64,000 nucleotides of DNA. Source: Natronococcus sp. A-GB7 (GTDB lineage: Archaea; Halobacteriota; Halobacteria; Halobacteriales; Natrialbaceae). The stretch covers positions 62,001 to 126,000 of the forward strand of contig NZ_JARUKV010000009.1 of the NCBI RefSeq assembly GCF_029688865.1, given 5' to 3'. Below, piece after piece: positions 1 through 8,354 of the stretch (position 1 is its first letter; every line of letters starts with the position of its first letter). A program made the position numbers and the translations under genes. Under the pieces are notes generated by a model. The model was not told the origin of the DNA, searched no databases, and saw only the letters and a program-made list of their open reading frames with translations.

Positions 1-1
1 C

Positions 2-409
2 GCCCCCGGAACGACCGACCTGCTCGTCCTCGGCGTGTTCGGTTTCGTCGTCGTCGGCACGCTCTACCACGTAATCCCGTTTATCGTCTGGCTCGAACAC
101 TACAGCGATCGGATCGGGCTCGAGCCCGTTCCGACGATCGACGACCTCTATTCGAGCCGGCTCGAGCGTACCGACTTCGGGCTCACGCTCGCCGGCTTCC
201 TCGTCCTCGCGGTCGCTGGCTCGCTCTCACTGCCAACCTGGCTCGCCGCGGTCGGCGGCACCCTCGCGAGCGTCGGATTCGCGCTCTTTGCGGCCAACAT
301 GTTGCTAACGCTCCGGCGACACGATCCCGACGGGGTCGGCGGTGTCGTCCGCGGAACCGGCAGCGATTCGGAGCCCGACGCGACCGAGGTCGACCGCGTC
401 GGCGATTAG
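2..409 (+). CDS. Membrane protein, 5'-truncated by window edge
   Basis: The reading frame is open to the left edge, so the N-terminus is missing; a GTG at 35 lies inside it and is probably not the true start. The visible 135 residues hold about three hydrophobic helices. The first contains YHVIPFIVW and is followed by a short polar loop; the end is a hydrophilic acidic tail. A membrane His within a proline-rich helix recalls the last helices of haem-copper-oxidase-subunit-I-like or NnrS-like proteins, but this is only a resemblance. The stop is TAG. The next gene converges on it. Confidence 0.75.
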   Translation, partial: APGTTDLLVLGVFGFVVVGTLYHVIPFIVWLEHYSDRIGLEPVPTIDDLYSSRLERTDFGLTLAGFLVLAVAGSLSLPTWLAAVGGTLASVGFALFAANMLLTLRRHDPDGVGGVVRGTGSDSEPDATEVDRVGD

Positions 410-492
410 GCTCCGGACGAACCGTTTTCGACCGCACCCGAGGATAACGACCGATTTTCGACAGAAGAGACGTCGCTGAACGGGCTTACGGC

Positions 493-1005
493 TCACTCCG
501 AGAGCGCCGCCTCGAGCGGTTCGCCCGCCTCGAGCGCCTGTTCGGCGCGCTCGAGTGAGGCCTCGAGCGCGTCGGCCTGCTGGTGCATCGGGTGGACGCG
601 TACCCGAACCCGATCGTACTCGTGTCGGTCCGCGAGCGCGTTCCACGCCCGGAACGAGCCCGTGACGAGCGCGTCGGCGATCGGACAGAACGCCGTCGTC
701 GGCGAAAACTCCGCCCGGAGCACGCGGTGGTCGTCGGCGTCGACCGCGTACCTGAAGCCGGCCTCGGGCTGTCGGCGGTCGAGGTTGAGTCTGGCGAGGT
801 TGTAGCCGAAGGTCGCGTCGTACACGCCCCGCTCCTCGAAGAGCTCCCGGGTGAGTCGGTGAAACGCCGCGTGATCCCCGCCCTCGAGGAGCGCGTGCCC
901 CTCGAGGAACGGCCCGGGATCGGGGAGGTGAGCGGGGACGAACTCGTTCCAGCCGTCGAACTCCGCGGAGGCGTCGTCGGATCGGCCGCGCGAGAGCGGG
1001 TTCAT
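493..1005 (-). CDS. Conserved haloarchaeal hypothetical protein
   Basis: A 170-residue soluble acidic protein beginning MNPLSRGRS. I chose the ATG because the upstream part of the frame is Arg/Ser-rich and does not look like protein. It contains tryptophans, a single Cys (FCPIAD) and a Glu/Ala/Leu-rich C-terminal helix that ends LEAALSE. No catalytic motif or known family is recognised. It lies 149 bases downstream of the L40e gene on the same strand, so co-transcription is possible but not shown. Confidence 0.75.
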   Translation of the reverse strand: MNPLSRGRSDDASAEFDGWNEFVPAHLPDPGPFLEGHALLEGGDHAAFHRLTRELFEERGVYDATFGYNLARLNLDRRQPEAGFRYAVDADDHRVLRAEFSPTTAFCPIADALVTGSFRAWNALADRHEYDRVRVRVHPMHQQADALEASLERAEQALEAGEPLEAALSE

Positions 1006-1154
1006 GCTCGAGCGTACGGACGGCGAAACCCTTGCCCTGCTGCCGAACGGATTCGGTCGTCGAGCGATCGCTCGAGGAAGAACTCGACGGACCCGTTCGA
1101 GGTCGGAACTGGAGAGAACTCGCTCGAGGGTCGAAAACGCCGCAGAGAACCGAG

Positions 1155-1304
1155 TTAGGCCGCTCGCGGCTCGGTCGCCTTCGGTCGGAGGTTCTTGTAA
1201 CCGCACTTGCGGCAGCTGTCGGCGTCCTTCGCGTTGCGCGCGTTACAGCGCATACAGATCATCTTCTGGAGCGTCCGGTTTTTGGCGGCGTCGAAACTTG
1301 GCAT
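1155..1304 (-). CDS. rpl40e: Large-subunit ribosomal protein eL40
   Basis: A 49-residue basic protein of the eL40 family, which in archaea stands alone rather than being fused to ubiquitin. It has the family start ([11 protein letters not shown]) and a four-cysteine zinc ribbon: CMRC at about residues 17-20 and CRKC at about 31-34. The C-terminal tail is basic. It is a structural component of the 50S subunit. The length fits haloarchaeal homologues. The ATG is unambiguous because sequence upstream in this frame is not protein-like. The start faces the divergent membrane-protein gene that follows. Confidence 0.95.
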   Translation of the reverse strand: MPSFDAAKNRTLQKMICMRCNARNAKDADSCRKCGYKNLRPKATEPRAA

Positions 1305-1363
1305 GTCGCTCCGTTGGCCCGTCGTCCATATAACCGCTGTGGTCGCGAACCGATCTCGGACCG

Positions 1364-1371
1364 AATAATTA
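1364..1371 (+). promoter_or_regulatory. TATA-like box for the downstream membrane protein gene
   Basis: The run aataatta is a sharp AT-rich island in very GC-rich DNA. It lies 27-34 bases before GTG 1398, the spacing expected for an archaeal TATA box driving a leaderless transcript. Confidence 0.6.
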
Positions 1372-1397
1372 TCTCTCGCCGATACGAACTGTCGATC

Positions 1398-2216
1398 GTG
1401 TCGGGCTCCGTTCACGAGTGGTCGATGCTGCCGGAGGAGGCCCCACTCCGTCGCGTCCTGGTGTACGCGCCGTACGGGCTGTACGGCGGGTTCGCCGCGT
1501 GGATCGTCGCTGCCGCCGTCCTGTTCACCGTCGGTCAGGCGTTCGCCGGTTCGCCGCTCGCGCTCGCGATGGTCGCGGTACTCCTCGGCGGTCCAGCCTC
1601 GGTCGTCGCGCTGTGGTTGCTCGTCCGTCACGACAGCCTTCCGAAGTGGCTGGACGGGCTATACCTGACCGACAGGCTCACCCGTCGCGGACTCGCGCTC
1701 GCGATCGCCGTCGGCGCCGCGTTCGTCGGCGTTGTCGGGTTTCTCTGGCCACGGGGGACGGTACTGCTCGTCTTCCTCGGGACGTTCGTGCTGGCGACGG
1801 TCTCCAGTTCGGCCGAGACGACGGTCGCGTTCGATCCGGACGCCCGCCGGCTGGTGGTCCGAAACGATCGACGCCGAGATAGCGGGGCGACGAAACGGAT
1901 CGCCCTCGCGAACGTCACCGCGACCTACCGCCTTCCGCTCGGATCGGTCGGCCTGTACGTCTGTCGGCGCGCCGGGGCGACCCCGGCCCTCGTCTCCGTT
2001 CCCGAGCGCCACCGGCCGTCGTTCGAGCGCGCGCTCGAGGAGGGCTCCCGGGCGGACCCGAGCGCGGAACCCAGGACCCCGAGTACGACGCGACCGATGC
2101 GGATCGCGCTCGTCGTCGTCGCCGCGAAGTTTCTCGCCGTCGGACTCTCGCTCGGCTACGCGTGTTACGAATCGTGGCTGGCGCGCCGTGGCCGAGCCGA
2201 CGAAGCCGCCGGCTAA
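1398..2216 (+). CDS. Integral membrane protein of unknown function
   Basis: A 272-residue protein that may start at GTG 1398 or at ATG 1425; GTG is preferred because it sits at leaderless spacing from the TATA-like island. Two pairs of hydrophobic helices fill about residues 20-75 and 105-150. A soluble stretch follows, with a conserved-looking [15 protein letters not shown] segment that resembles the PH-like domains fused to small haloarchaeal membrane proteins. A final membrane helix lies near the C-terminus. The end is 13 bases from the stop of the convergent Tsr3 gene. Function is not recognised. Confidence 0.75.
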   Translation: MSGSVHEWSMLPEEAPLRRVLVYAPYGLYGGFAAWIVAAAVLFTVGQAFAGSPLALAMVAVLLGGPASVVALWLLVRHDSLPKWLDGLYLTDRLTRRGLALAIAVGAAFVGVVGFLWPRGTVLLVFLGTFVLATVSSSAETTVAFDPDARRLVVRNDRRRDSGATKRIALANVTATYRLPLGSVGLYVCRRAGATPALVSVPERHRPSFERALEEGSRADPSAEPRTPSTTRPMRIALVVVAAKFLAVGLSLGYACYESWLARRGRADEAAG

Positions 2217-2229
2217 CGCTCGATCCGCG

Positions 2230-2739
2230 CTACGCCGACTCCTCGTCGGCCAGGTAGTCGTCCTGGACCGCGACGACCTCGCTCGAGTCCGCACACTCGC
2301 CGTACCGACGCAGGGGCTCCTCGTTCAGCGTCAGAAAGGTCTCGCCCCAGCGAAACGGCTCGAGGAGATCCTCGGCCGTCTCGCGTTCGCCGAAGATACA
2401 GCACGCGGCAGCCAGCGCCTCGACGGTCGTCAGCTGAAACGGACGGCCGTAGTTGACCGGGTTCGCGGCCACGAGAAAGGGCAGCGCGCGGTGGACGCCG
2501 TTCATCCGAAAGGCGGCCTCCTCGGCGGATTCCCAGGAGCAGTCGAGGGCGACGAGCGTCCCCAGCGCCTCGTCGGCGTCGGCCGGCGAGAGCGCTTGCT
2601 CGGCGTGGGGGTTGAGGACGACGCCGTAGGGAACCTGCCGCATGTTGCGGTAGAGCGTCGCCTCGTCGAACTTCTCGAGTCGGCGCGCGGTGCACTTCTT
2701 CGGATCGTCGTCGCCCTCGTAGTAGACGTGACAGTCCAC
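2230..2739 (-). CDS. tsr3: Tsr3-family 16S rRNA aminocarboxypropyltransferase (DUF367)
   Basis: A 169-residue protein matching the Tsr3/DUF367 family. In eukaryotes Tsr3 transfers the 3-amino-3-carboxypropyl group of S-adenosylmethionine to a pseudouridine in small-subunit rRNA; archaeal members are thought to do the same. Visible family motifs are [40 protein letters not shown] and [14 protein letters not shown] place the start at GTG 2739 because the protein then begins [19 protein letters not shown], like other family members. An upstream GTG would add about 18 residues. The gene lies 56 bases downstream of the membrane protein gene on the same strand. Confidence 0.9.
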   Translation of the reverse strand: MDCHVYYEGDDDPKKCTARRLEKFDEATLYRNMRQVPYGVVLNPHAEQALSPADADEALGTLVALDCSWESAEEAAFRMNGVHRALPFLVAANPVNYGRPFQLTTVEALAAACCIFGERETAEDLLEPFRWGETFLTLNEEPLRRYGECADSSEVVAVQDDYLADEESA

Positions 2740-2795
2740 GGTCGACGCGAAGTAGGGGCGCCGTCGAGAAAAGCCGGTCGATGCGTCCACGCACC

Positions 2796-3578
2796 TCAGT
2801 TTGGTGCCGCACCCCGCTTCGATCGGCCGTGCAACCGACGGTACTCGAGGCCGCCGACGACCAGCGCGAGCGCGAGGGGAACGAACCAGAGCACCGCGTA
2901 GGCGATCATCGGCGACGGCGAGGCGCCTAGGTGGACGGTCTCCTGCACGTAGCGCCACGTCCGAAGGGTCGCGAGCGTGAATCCGACCGCGACGACTACC
3001 GCGGGCAGTCGTAACCCCCAGCGAGCGAACAATAACGCCGGAACCGCGCCGAGCGCGACGAGACCGATCACGGCGAACGCGAGCATCGCGTACTCGACCG
3101 GCTGTGCGGCGAACAGCTCGGCGGCGATCCCGGAGACGCCGTCACCGGCCGCCTCGGCGACGAGAGCGACGGCGAGGAGGTGACCGATGCCGACCGCGAG
3201 ACTCGCGAGGAGGGCCCGCCTCGAGACCGACTCGGTCGCTCGCTCTCGGTTTCGAACGGCGTACTCGAGGGCGATCAGCACGATACCGCCGACGCAGGCG
3301 AACGCGAGCGCGTGGACGACTGCGCCGAAGGTGAGAAAGTGCGGGCCGAGTCCGAGGTCGCCGAGGTGGGGAACGAGCGCGAGGACCGCCAGCGAGACGG
3401 GGATGGCGAGCCACGTTCCGGCCCGCACCGCGAACGCGGCTGCGAGCGCGAGCCCGCCCACGGCGACGAAAAGGATGGTTCCGGTCGGCGCCGCCGGCGC
3501 GGGTTCGTAGCCGAGCGCGGCGAGGTACGCGAACACGGCGAACGGGAGGAGCGCGAACCAGACGTAACGTGGCCGCAT
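2796..3578 (-). CDS. Polytopic membrane protein of unknown function
   Basis: A 260-residue protein with seven or eight predicted hydrophobic helices, starting [15 protein letters not shown]. Short Arg-rich loops lie on the presumed cytoplasmic side ([14 protein letters not shown]; the C-terminal tail [11 protein letters not shown]). No family motif is recognised. An Ala/Val/Leu-rich composition is usual for haloarchaeal membrane proteins. It lies immediately upstream of the Tsr3 gene on the same strand, and the short spacing suggests read-through transcription. Confidence 0.75.
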   Translation of the reverse strand: MRPRYVWFALLPFAVFAYLAALGYEPAPAAPTGTILFVAVGGLALAAAFAVRAGTWLAIPVSLAVLALVPHLGDLGLGPHFLTFGAVVHALAFACVGGIVLIALEYAVRNRERATESVSRRALLASLAVGIGHLLAVALVAEAAGDGVSGIAAELFAAQPVEYAMLAFAVIGLVALGAVPALLFARWGLRLPAVVVAVGFTLATLRTWRYVQETVHLGASPSPMIAYAVLWFVPLALALVVGGLEYRRLHGRSKRGAAPN

Positions 3579-3661
3579 ATGACAGCCGTACGATAGGTGC
3601 CGTCAAAACAGTATCGGCAGTTCCGTTCTGGTACCGTCTCCCCGTTCTCGAGTCGAGCAGT

Positions 3662-5452
3662 TCACTCCTCGTGGATCGCCTCGCCGCGATTGAGCCGCGC
3701 GGCGATCGTAAACGTCTGCTCGGTCTCGCGTCTGGTCGGGAAGTGTGCGGCCATGTACCGCGCCGTCGCGATCAGCGGTACCCGACGGCGGGACTCGAGG
3801 TCGATCGCTCCGTCCGTCCCCTCCGCCGTGAGGTCGAACTGCCGGAACGCGGCCTCGAGGTTCTGGATCGTGTGGAAGCCGGCGTCCTCGCGCAGCAAGG
3901 CGTGGCCGAGCGCCCGCTTTAGCTCTTCGGGGTCGCCTCCGCAGTCGAAGAACTCGCCGACGAGCCGTCCGGCCTCGTCGACCTCGCCCTCGACGTCGAA
4001 CGTTCCGAGCAGGGCCTCGAGGACCTCCTCTGGTTCCCTCTCGGCGTCGTTCGCACCCGGCTCCGGAATCGGCGCGGGCGGCGTGTTGAGAAACCGATCG
4101 AGGTAGACGCTCATCGCGGCATCGAAGACGCCCCGGTAGAGTTCGACGGCGTCGGTCCGGCGGGTCGCCCCGTGAACCGCGTTCGCGTAGGTAAACGTGT
4201 GGTGGACCGTGTTCCAGTCGGAGAACTCGTTGGTGGTACCGAACTGTGCGACCCGCATCGCAGCAGCGCCGGCGACCTCGCTCGCGAGGGCCTCGCTCGT
4301 TGCGCCTTCCCGAACCGCGTCCGCGAGCGCGTCGATGATCGCCTCGGGATCGTCCGCGAGCAGCGTCTCCCGGAGGTCGGTCGGCGGCTCCCACTCCGCG
4401 CTCGCGTCCTCGGCGACCAGCGCCTCGAGCCCGCTCGTCTCGGTGACGTCACCGCCGTAGACGTCCTCGAGCAGGCCGACGAGGTCGACGGGCCGGCGCC
4501 ACGACGACCGTTCGTCGCTTCTGTCGGCCGTCACCAGGGGCTCGACGAGCGCCGCGAGGGAATCGTCGGTGTGCTCCGGACCGGCGTGCTCGAGGCTTTC
4601 GAAGGCTTTGTTCGCGAAGTCCAGTACGTGACCCGTCGAGAGGTAGGGGTGGTCGGTCGCGGCGGCGAAGACCAGTTCGGCGAGCTCGCGCTCCGAGCGG
4701 TCGGCCGCGACGGCGGTTCGCAGACACCGCTCCGCGCCGTCGGCGTCCCGGACCTCGACGCAGTCGCAGAACCAGCGCTTCAGTCGGTCGAACTCGACCT
4801 CTCGGGTCGCGAACGACGGCTGATCGAAGTTCGGCGGTTCGCCCGCGCAGTCGCTCGCCACCCGCCGTGCACCCGTGTACAGCGCCCGCTTTCGGTCCTC
4901 GGGCTCGAGGTCGTCGATCACGTTTGCCAGACAGCCCAGGATCGTCAGCCCGGGTCCCCAGCCGTCCTCGCGGTAGCGGGTGCCGAAATCGAGGATCGTC
5001 GCGGTGGCCTCGCGGTGGTCGACGCCGGCGTCGTGCAGCCCGATCGTCGCCTTCGCCAGGACGAGCCCGAGGTTCTCCTCGAGCCCGGTCTCGAGCCTGT
5101 TCGCCCAGTGTTCGTCGGGCGGGAGGTCCCGTTCGGGGTTCGGATTCACACAGACGTCGCCGTCGCGGATCTCGACGGGGTAGGTCTGGACGTCGTCGGC
5201 CCAGGGGTCGAACGTGTCGCCGCAGGCCAGTTCGAACCGCGCGTGGTGCCAGTGACAGGTGAGGACGCCGTCGTCGACGGTCCCCTCCGAGAGGGGAAAC
5301 CCCATGTGGGGACAGCGGTTGTCGACGGCCCGAACCTCGTCCTCGTGGTAGAACAGCGCCAGCGGCGTCCCGTCGACGCTGACCTGCGCGCGCCCCTGCT
5401 CTCGCAGCTCCTCGAGCGGGATCGCCGTCCGAAACTCGTCGGTCGTCGCCAT
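3662..5452 (-). CDS. Rieske [2Fe-2S] protein with long helical C-terminal domain
   Basis: A 596-residue protein. Residues 5-105 form a Rieske-type ferredoxin domain with ligand motifs CPHMGFPLSEG and CHWHHARF, that is, Cys-X-His and Cys-X2-His. About 480 further residues are mostly helical and His/Asp-rich, with segments such as GWGPGLTILG, ATDHPYLSTGHVLDF and HHTFTYANAVHGA. From memory, the same architecture occurs in actinobacterial Rieske proteins of about 560 aa, so this is a real family and not a chance fusion. The C-terminal reaction is unknown; an electron-transfer-dependent oxygenase is an inference. ATG 5452 is preferred over GTG 5473. There is no membrane anchor. Confidence 0.85.
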   Translation of the reverse strand: MATTDEFRTAIPLEELREQGRAQVSVDGTPLALFYHEDEVRAVDNRCPHMGFPLSEGTVDDGVLTCHWHHARFELACGDTFDPWADDVQTYPVEIRDGDVCVNPNPERDLPPDEHWANRLETGLEENLGLVLAKATIGLHDAGVDHREATATILDFGTRYREDGWGPGLTILGCLANVIDDLEPEDRKRALYTGARRVASDCAGEPPNFDQPSFATREVEFDRLKRWFCDCVEVRDADGAERCLRTAVAADRSERELAELVFAAATDHPYLSTGHVLDFANKAFESLEHAGPEHTDDSLAALVEPLVTADRSDERSSWRRPVDLVGLLEDVYGGDVTETSGLEALVAEDASAEWEPPTDLRETLLADDPEAIIDALADAVREGATSEALASEVAGAAAMRVAQFGTTNEFSDWNTVHHTFTYANAVHGATRRTDAVELYRGVFDAAMSVYLDRFLNTPPAPIPEPGANDAEREPEEVLEALLGTFDVEGEVDEAGRLVGEFFDCGGDPEELKRALGHALLREDAGFHTIQNLEAAFRQFDLTAEGTDGAIDLESRRRVPLIATARYMAAHFPTRRETEQTFTIAARLNRGEAIHEE

Positions 5453-5595
5453 GTGCGTGGTATCGAGGGGCACGGAAGTAAGCGTTCGCTGAATTCCGCT
5501 TTTGTACGTGAAGCGACAGCAGGACGGCGAAACGCGACGGCGACGGTCGCCTCCGGACCGCCGCCGTTTTTGATAGTCGGCTCGCTACGTGGGGT

Positions 5596-5925
5596 ATGGA
5601 CGCCGTCGCCCTCGTCGAACGCTACTACGAGTCGCTCGACGCCCACGAGTACGACGCTCTCGAGGACGTCCTCGCTCCCGAGTTCGTCCAGCAGCGTCCG
5701 GACCGCCGGTTCGAGGATCGGGAGGCGTTCGTCGAGTTCATGCGCGAGGACCGGCCGAACAAGCGGACGCGCCACGACCTCGAGGACGTCCTCGCCGACG
5801 GCGGACGGGTCGCGGTTCGGGGACGGGTGGTCGACGACGAAACGGGGTCGGCGCTATTCGAGTTCGCCGACGTCTTCGAACTCGGAGACGGACGGATCGT
5901 TCGCCTCGAGACGTACAGCCGGTAG
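5596..5925 (+). CDS. SnoaL-like / nuclear transport factor 2-fold protein
   Basis: A 109-residue single-domain protein with the SnoaL-like signature: an N-terminal helix with VERYYESLDAHEYDALEDVLAPEFV, then alternating strands ending LGDGRIVRLETYSR. The fold forms an alpha+beta cone with a cavity, used by isomerases, dehydratases and ligand-binding proteins. The substrate cannot be told from sequence. The start ATG follows a short leader. It is divergent from the Rieske gene, sharing about 140 bases of promoter region. Confidence 0.85.
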   Translation: MDAVALVERYYESLDAHEYDALEDVLAPEFVQQRPDRRFEDREAFVEFMREDRPNKRTRHDLEDVLADGGRVAVRGRVVDDETGSALFEFADVFELGDGRIVRLETYSR

Positions 5926-5973
5926 CTGGCGACCAAGGGTTTTTGCTGTCAGAATTGAACTGTTCAGCTACCG

Positions 5974-6624
5974 ATGACATCTGTCGCACGAATCGGACGC
6001 ACCGGACGTCGGGCGGTCGGCGCGCTCGTCGCCCGCCAGACGTACAAGAACCTTCTCTACCTGTTTCTGGCGATCCCGCTCGGCTTTCTGTACTACTTCA
6101 CGTTCGGCTTCGGCGTCCTGTTGGGGCTGCTCCTGACGCTCGTGCTCGTCGGTGTGGCGATCCTCTTCGTCGCCCTCCTCGGCGCCAGGATCGCCGCGGG
6201 GCTCGAACGGCGGCTCGCGAACGCGCTGCTGGGGCTCGACCTCGAGCGGTACGGGGACGTCGACGACGCGCCCGGAACTCGCTCGCGGCTCCGCGCGTAC
6301 GTCGACGCGCCCTCGACGTGGCGAGCCGTCGGCTTCCTCTCGATGAAGACGCTCGTCTCCGTCGTCGCTCTTCTGGGCGTGATCGCGCTCGCGTGGATCG
6401 CCGAGCTTCTCCTCGCGCCGCTTCGATACCCCACCGATGCCGAGTTCGGCGAACTCAACGGCGAGCCGCTCGTCTGGTCTATCGAAACGGTCCCGGAGGC
6501 GGCGCTGGCCGGCGCGCTCGGCGCGGCACTGTTGGTCGTCTTCGTCCACGTCGCGAACGCGATCGCCTACGTCTGCGGGCGGATGAGCGCCGCACTACTC
6601 GGTGAGCCGGCGATCGGTCGGTGA
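5974..6624 (+). CDS. Membrane sensor-domain protein (putative sensor family)
   Basis: A 216-residue membrane protein resembling the putative-sensor family (PF13796) found at the N-terminus of some histidine kinases. It has paired helices near residues 25-75 (YKNLLYLFLAIPLGFLYY then a Leu/Val-rich helix), a middle loop, paired helices near 120-145 and a last helix near 175-195. Here the domain stands alone with no kinase. The family often carries the YLFLxLPLGxxYF pattern, which is visible. A T-rich run just before it (ggttttt) may end the SnoaL-like transcript. Confidence 0.75.
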   Translation: MTSVARIGRTGRRAVGALVARQTYKNLLYLFLAIPLGFLYYFTFGFGVLLGLLLTLVLVGVAILFVALLGARIAAGLERRLANALLGLDLERYGDVDDAPGTRSRLRAYVDAPSTWRAVGFLSMKTLVSVVALLGVIALAWIAELLLAPLRYPTDAEFGELNGEPLVWSIETVPEAALAGALGAALLVVFVHVANAIAYVCGRMSAALLGEPAIGR

Positions 6625-6725
6625 GCCGTGACGGATCGACGAGTCGGTAACAGACGGGTGGGTCGACCGTCGGTACCGAATCGGCGAGGGAACGTCCGCG
6701 GGGCAACTCGAGCGACCGACGGCAC

Positions 6726-7868
6726 TCACGCCGAACAGTTGTTCGGTCCCATCTCGAGTTCGACCCGTTCCTCCGGTGGGAGCTCGAGCGCCCCGCGGTT
6801 GCGCTCGATGATCTCCTCGAAGTTGGCGGGCTTCTCGCCGGCGTCGGCCAGGCGGTCGACGAACGCCTCCTCGTCGAGCTCGAGGGCGTCGATCCCCGTG
6901 CGTGCCTCCCGGATCGTCGTCGAGATCTCCGCACCCGGCGAGCCGTGTTCGAACTCGCCGTCGGCCGTAACGGTGACGTGACCGGGGAGGACGCGAACGC
7001 TCTCGGGTTCGGCCAGGATCGTCCGATGAAGCGTCTCGTAGAGCAGCCGCGCGCCCTCCTCGCCCTCGTCTTCACTGAACTCGAGCTCCGTTCGTCCCGT
7101 CGAGCCGACGTGTAGGGTGTCGGCCGTCAGCAGCGCTCGGTCGTCGACGAGGACGTTGATCATCTCGCTGGTGTGGCCCGGCGTGGCGACCGCCTTCAGC
7201 TCGCGCTCGCCGACCGCGAGCACCTCGTTGCGCTCGAGGGCGGTGTACTCGACCTCGACGTCGCGCTCGGTAGCCCGCTCGCCCAGGTAGTACGGCACCT
7301 CGAGCTCGTCGGCGAGCTGGCGGCCCCCGGAGACGTGGTCGGCGTGGACGTGAGTGTCGATCACGCCGACGATCGAGAGCCCGGCCTCCTCGGCGGCGAC
7401 CGCGAACTCGTCGGTGTCCGCGGTGGGATCGACGACGACGGCCTCGCCGCTCGACGCGCAGCCGACGACGTAGCCCAGACAGCCCTTCGCACGGCGCTGA
7501 ACCTGGACGATCCGGGCGTCGCCGGTTCCCTCGAGCTCGACCGTCTCGTAGACGCCGCTCCAGCCCTCCATCCCGCCGTCGACGGTCTCGACGTTGTAGG
7601 CGTCGGTCGCCGACTCGAGCTGGGTCGCCAGGTTCCCCGAGGAGATCCCCTTCGCGCAGATGGTGATCACCCGCTCGGCGTCGTCGACCAGCTCCTCGAA
7701 CTCCTCGAGGCGGCCGTCGAGTTCCTCCTCCGGACCGAACGGGAAGTGAAGCGCCCCGGAGACGTGCCAGGACTCGTAGCTGTCCTCGGGACGCGTGTCG
7801 ACGAGCGCGAACTCCTCGTCGTCGTCCTGTAGCTCCGCGAGCCGATCTGCAGAGAGTGTGGTTACCAT
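6726..7868 (-). CDS. Rhodanese / metallo-beta-lactamase fusion (persulfide dioxygenase-like)
   Basis: A 380-residue two-domain protein. Residues 1-115 form a rhodanese domain with catalytic Cys71 in the loop CAKGISSGN. Residues about 118-380 form a metallo-beta-lactamase domain of the ETHE1/glyoxalase-II-like group, with THVHADH (172-178), TPGHTSE and LPGHV. ETHE1-type enzymes oxidise glutathione- or thiol-bound persulfide to sulfite, and rhodaneses move sulfane sulfur, so the fusion implies persulfide handling in the cytoplasm. Bacterial fusions usually put the rhodanese after the dioxygenase; here it comes first. ATG 7868 was chosen over a GTG eight codons upstream. Confidence 0.9.
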   Translation of the reverse strand: MVTTLSADRLAELQDDDEEFALVDTRPEDSYESWHVSGALHFPFGPEEELDGRLEEFEELVDDAERVITICAKGISSGNLATQLESATDAYNVETVDGGMEGWSGVYETVELEGTGDARIVQVQRRAKGCLGYVVGCASSGEAVVVDPTADTDEFAVAAEEAGLSIVGVIDTHVHADHVSGGRQLADELEVPYYLGERATERDVEVEYTALERNEVLAVGERELKAVATPGHTSEMINVLVDDRALLTADTLHVGSTGRTELEFSEDEGEEGARLLYETLHRTILAEPESVRVLPGHVTVTADGEFEHGSPGAEISTTIREARTGIDALELDEEAFVDRLADAGEKPANFEEIIERNRGALELPPEERVELEMGPNNCSA

Positions 7869-8037
7869 ACCCTCGGTACGTCGTCGGCTCACCTAAACGT
7901 CTCCACGACACGTGCCGGCGTGTCGCACGAAAGGGGCCCGCTGACGCCTGCGGTCAGCCGCAACCACTACGACCCCGGACCGGAAACGGAAACCAATAAC
8001 AGCAGTACGAAACGTCCTCCGCGGACTGCTCGGCAGC

Positions 8038-8277
8038 GTGATCGGTATCGTCGTCGTCGGGGCGCTGGCGACGGTCGTCTTCACGGTCGCGATCTTCGTC
8101 GTCTCGACGGGTGCGGGGTTGGACGGCTACGACCCGAGCGCCGACTTCGTCGTCCTCTCGGCTGCGCTGGTCGTCGTCGCTGTAATCCTCACGGGTGGGT
8201 TCACTCCTCGGCTGTCGAACTCCGGGCCCGAGGAGTCGGATGGCGGCGACACGTTCGACGATCGGACGTACAACTGA
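8038..8277 (+). CDS. Small membrane protein, two helices
   Basis: A 79-residue protein with two hydrophobic helices (about residues 1-25 and 38-58) and an acidic hydrophilic tail ending DDRTYN. It starts at a GTG; the frame continues upstream (LRGLLGS) without another plausible start. No family is recognised. It is typical of the tiny haloarchaeal membrane proteins that lack assigned roles. Confidence 0.6.
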   Translation: MIGIVVVGALATVVFTVAIFVVSTGAGLDGYDPSADFVVLSAALVVVAVILTGGFTPRLSNSGPEESDGGDTFDDRTYN

Positions 8278-8323
8278 CCTCACCCCGCCCCGCGATTTGC
8301 GGCTCGGGTTCCTCGAGCGGATG

Positions 8324-8330
8324 ATTTAAC
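8324..8330 (+). promoter_or_regulatory. TATA-like box of the SpoIIM-type gene
   Basis: The box atttaac lies 25-31 bases before ATG 8355 and fits a leaderless transcript of the gene that follows. Confidence 0.55.
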
Positions 8331-8354
8331 CCGTCAATCGAGAAATTCGATACT

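Noticed and set aside
1032-1397. Extending the membrane protein gene upstream to ATG 1032.
   Set aside because: The extension would run antisense across the L40e gene and is Arg-rich. A TATA-like box supports GTG 1398.
4172-5977. A 601-codon plus-strand frame opposite the Rieske gene.
   Set aside because: Composition is Arg/Val/Asp-rich without motifs, while the minus strand shows a complete Rieske domain and conserved segments.
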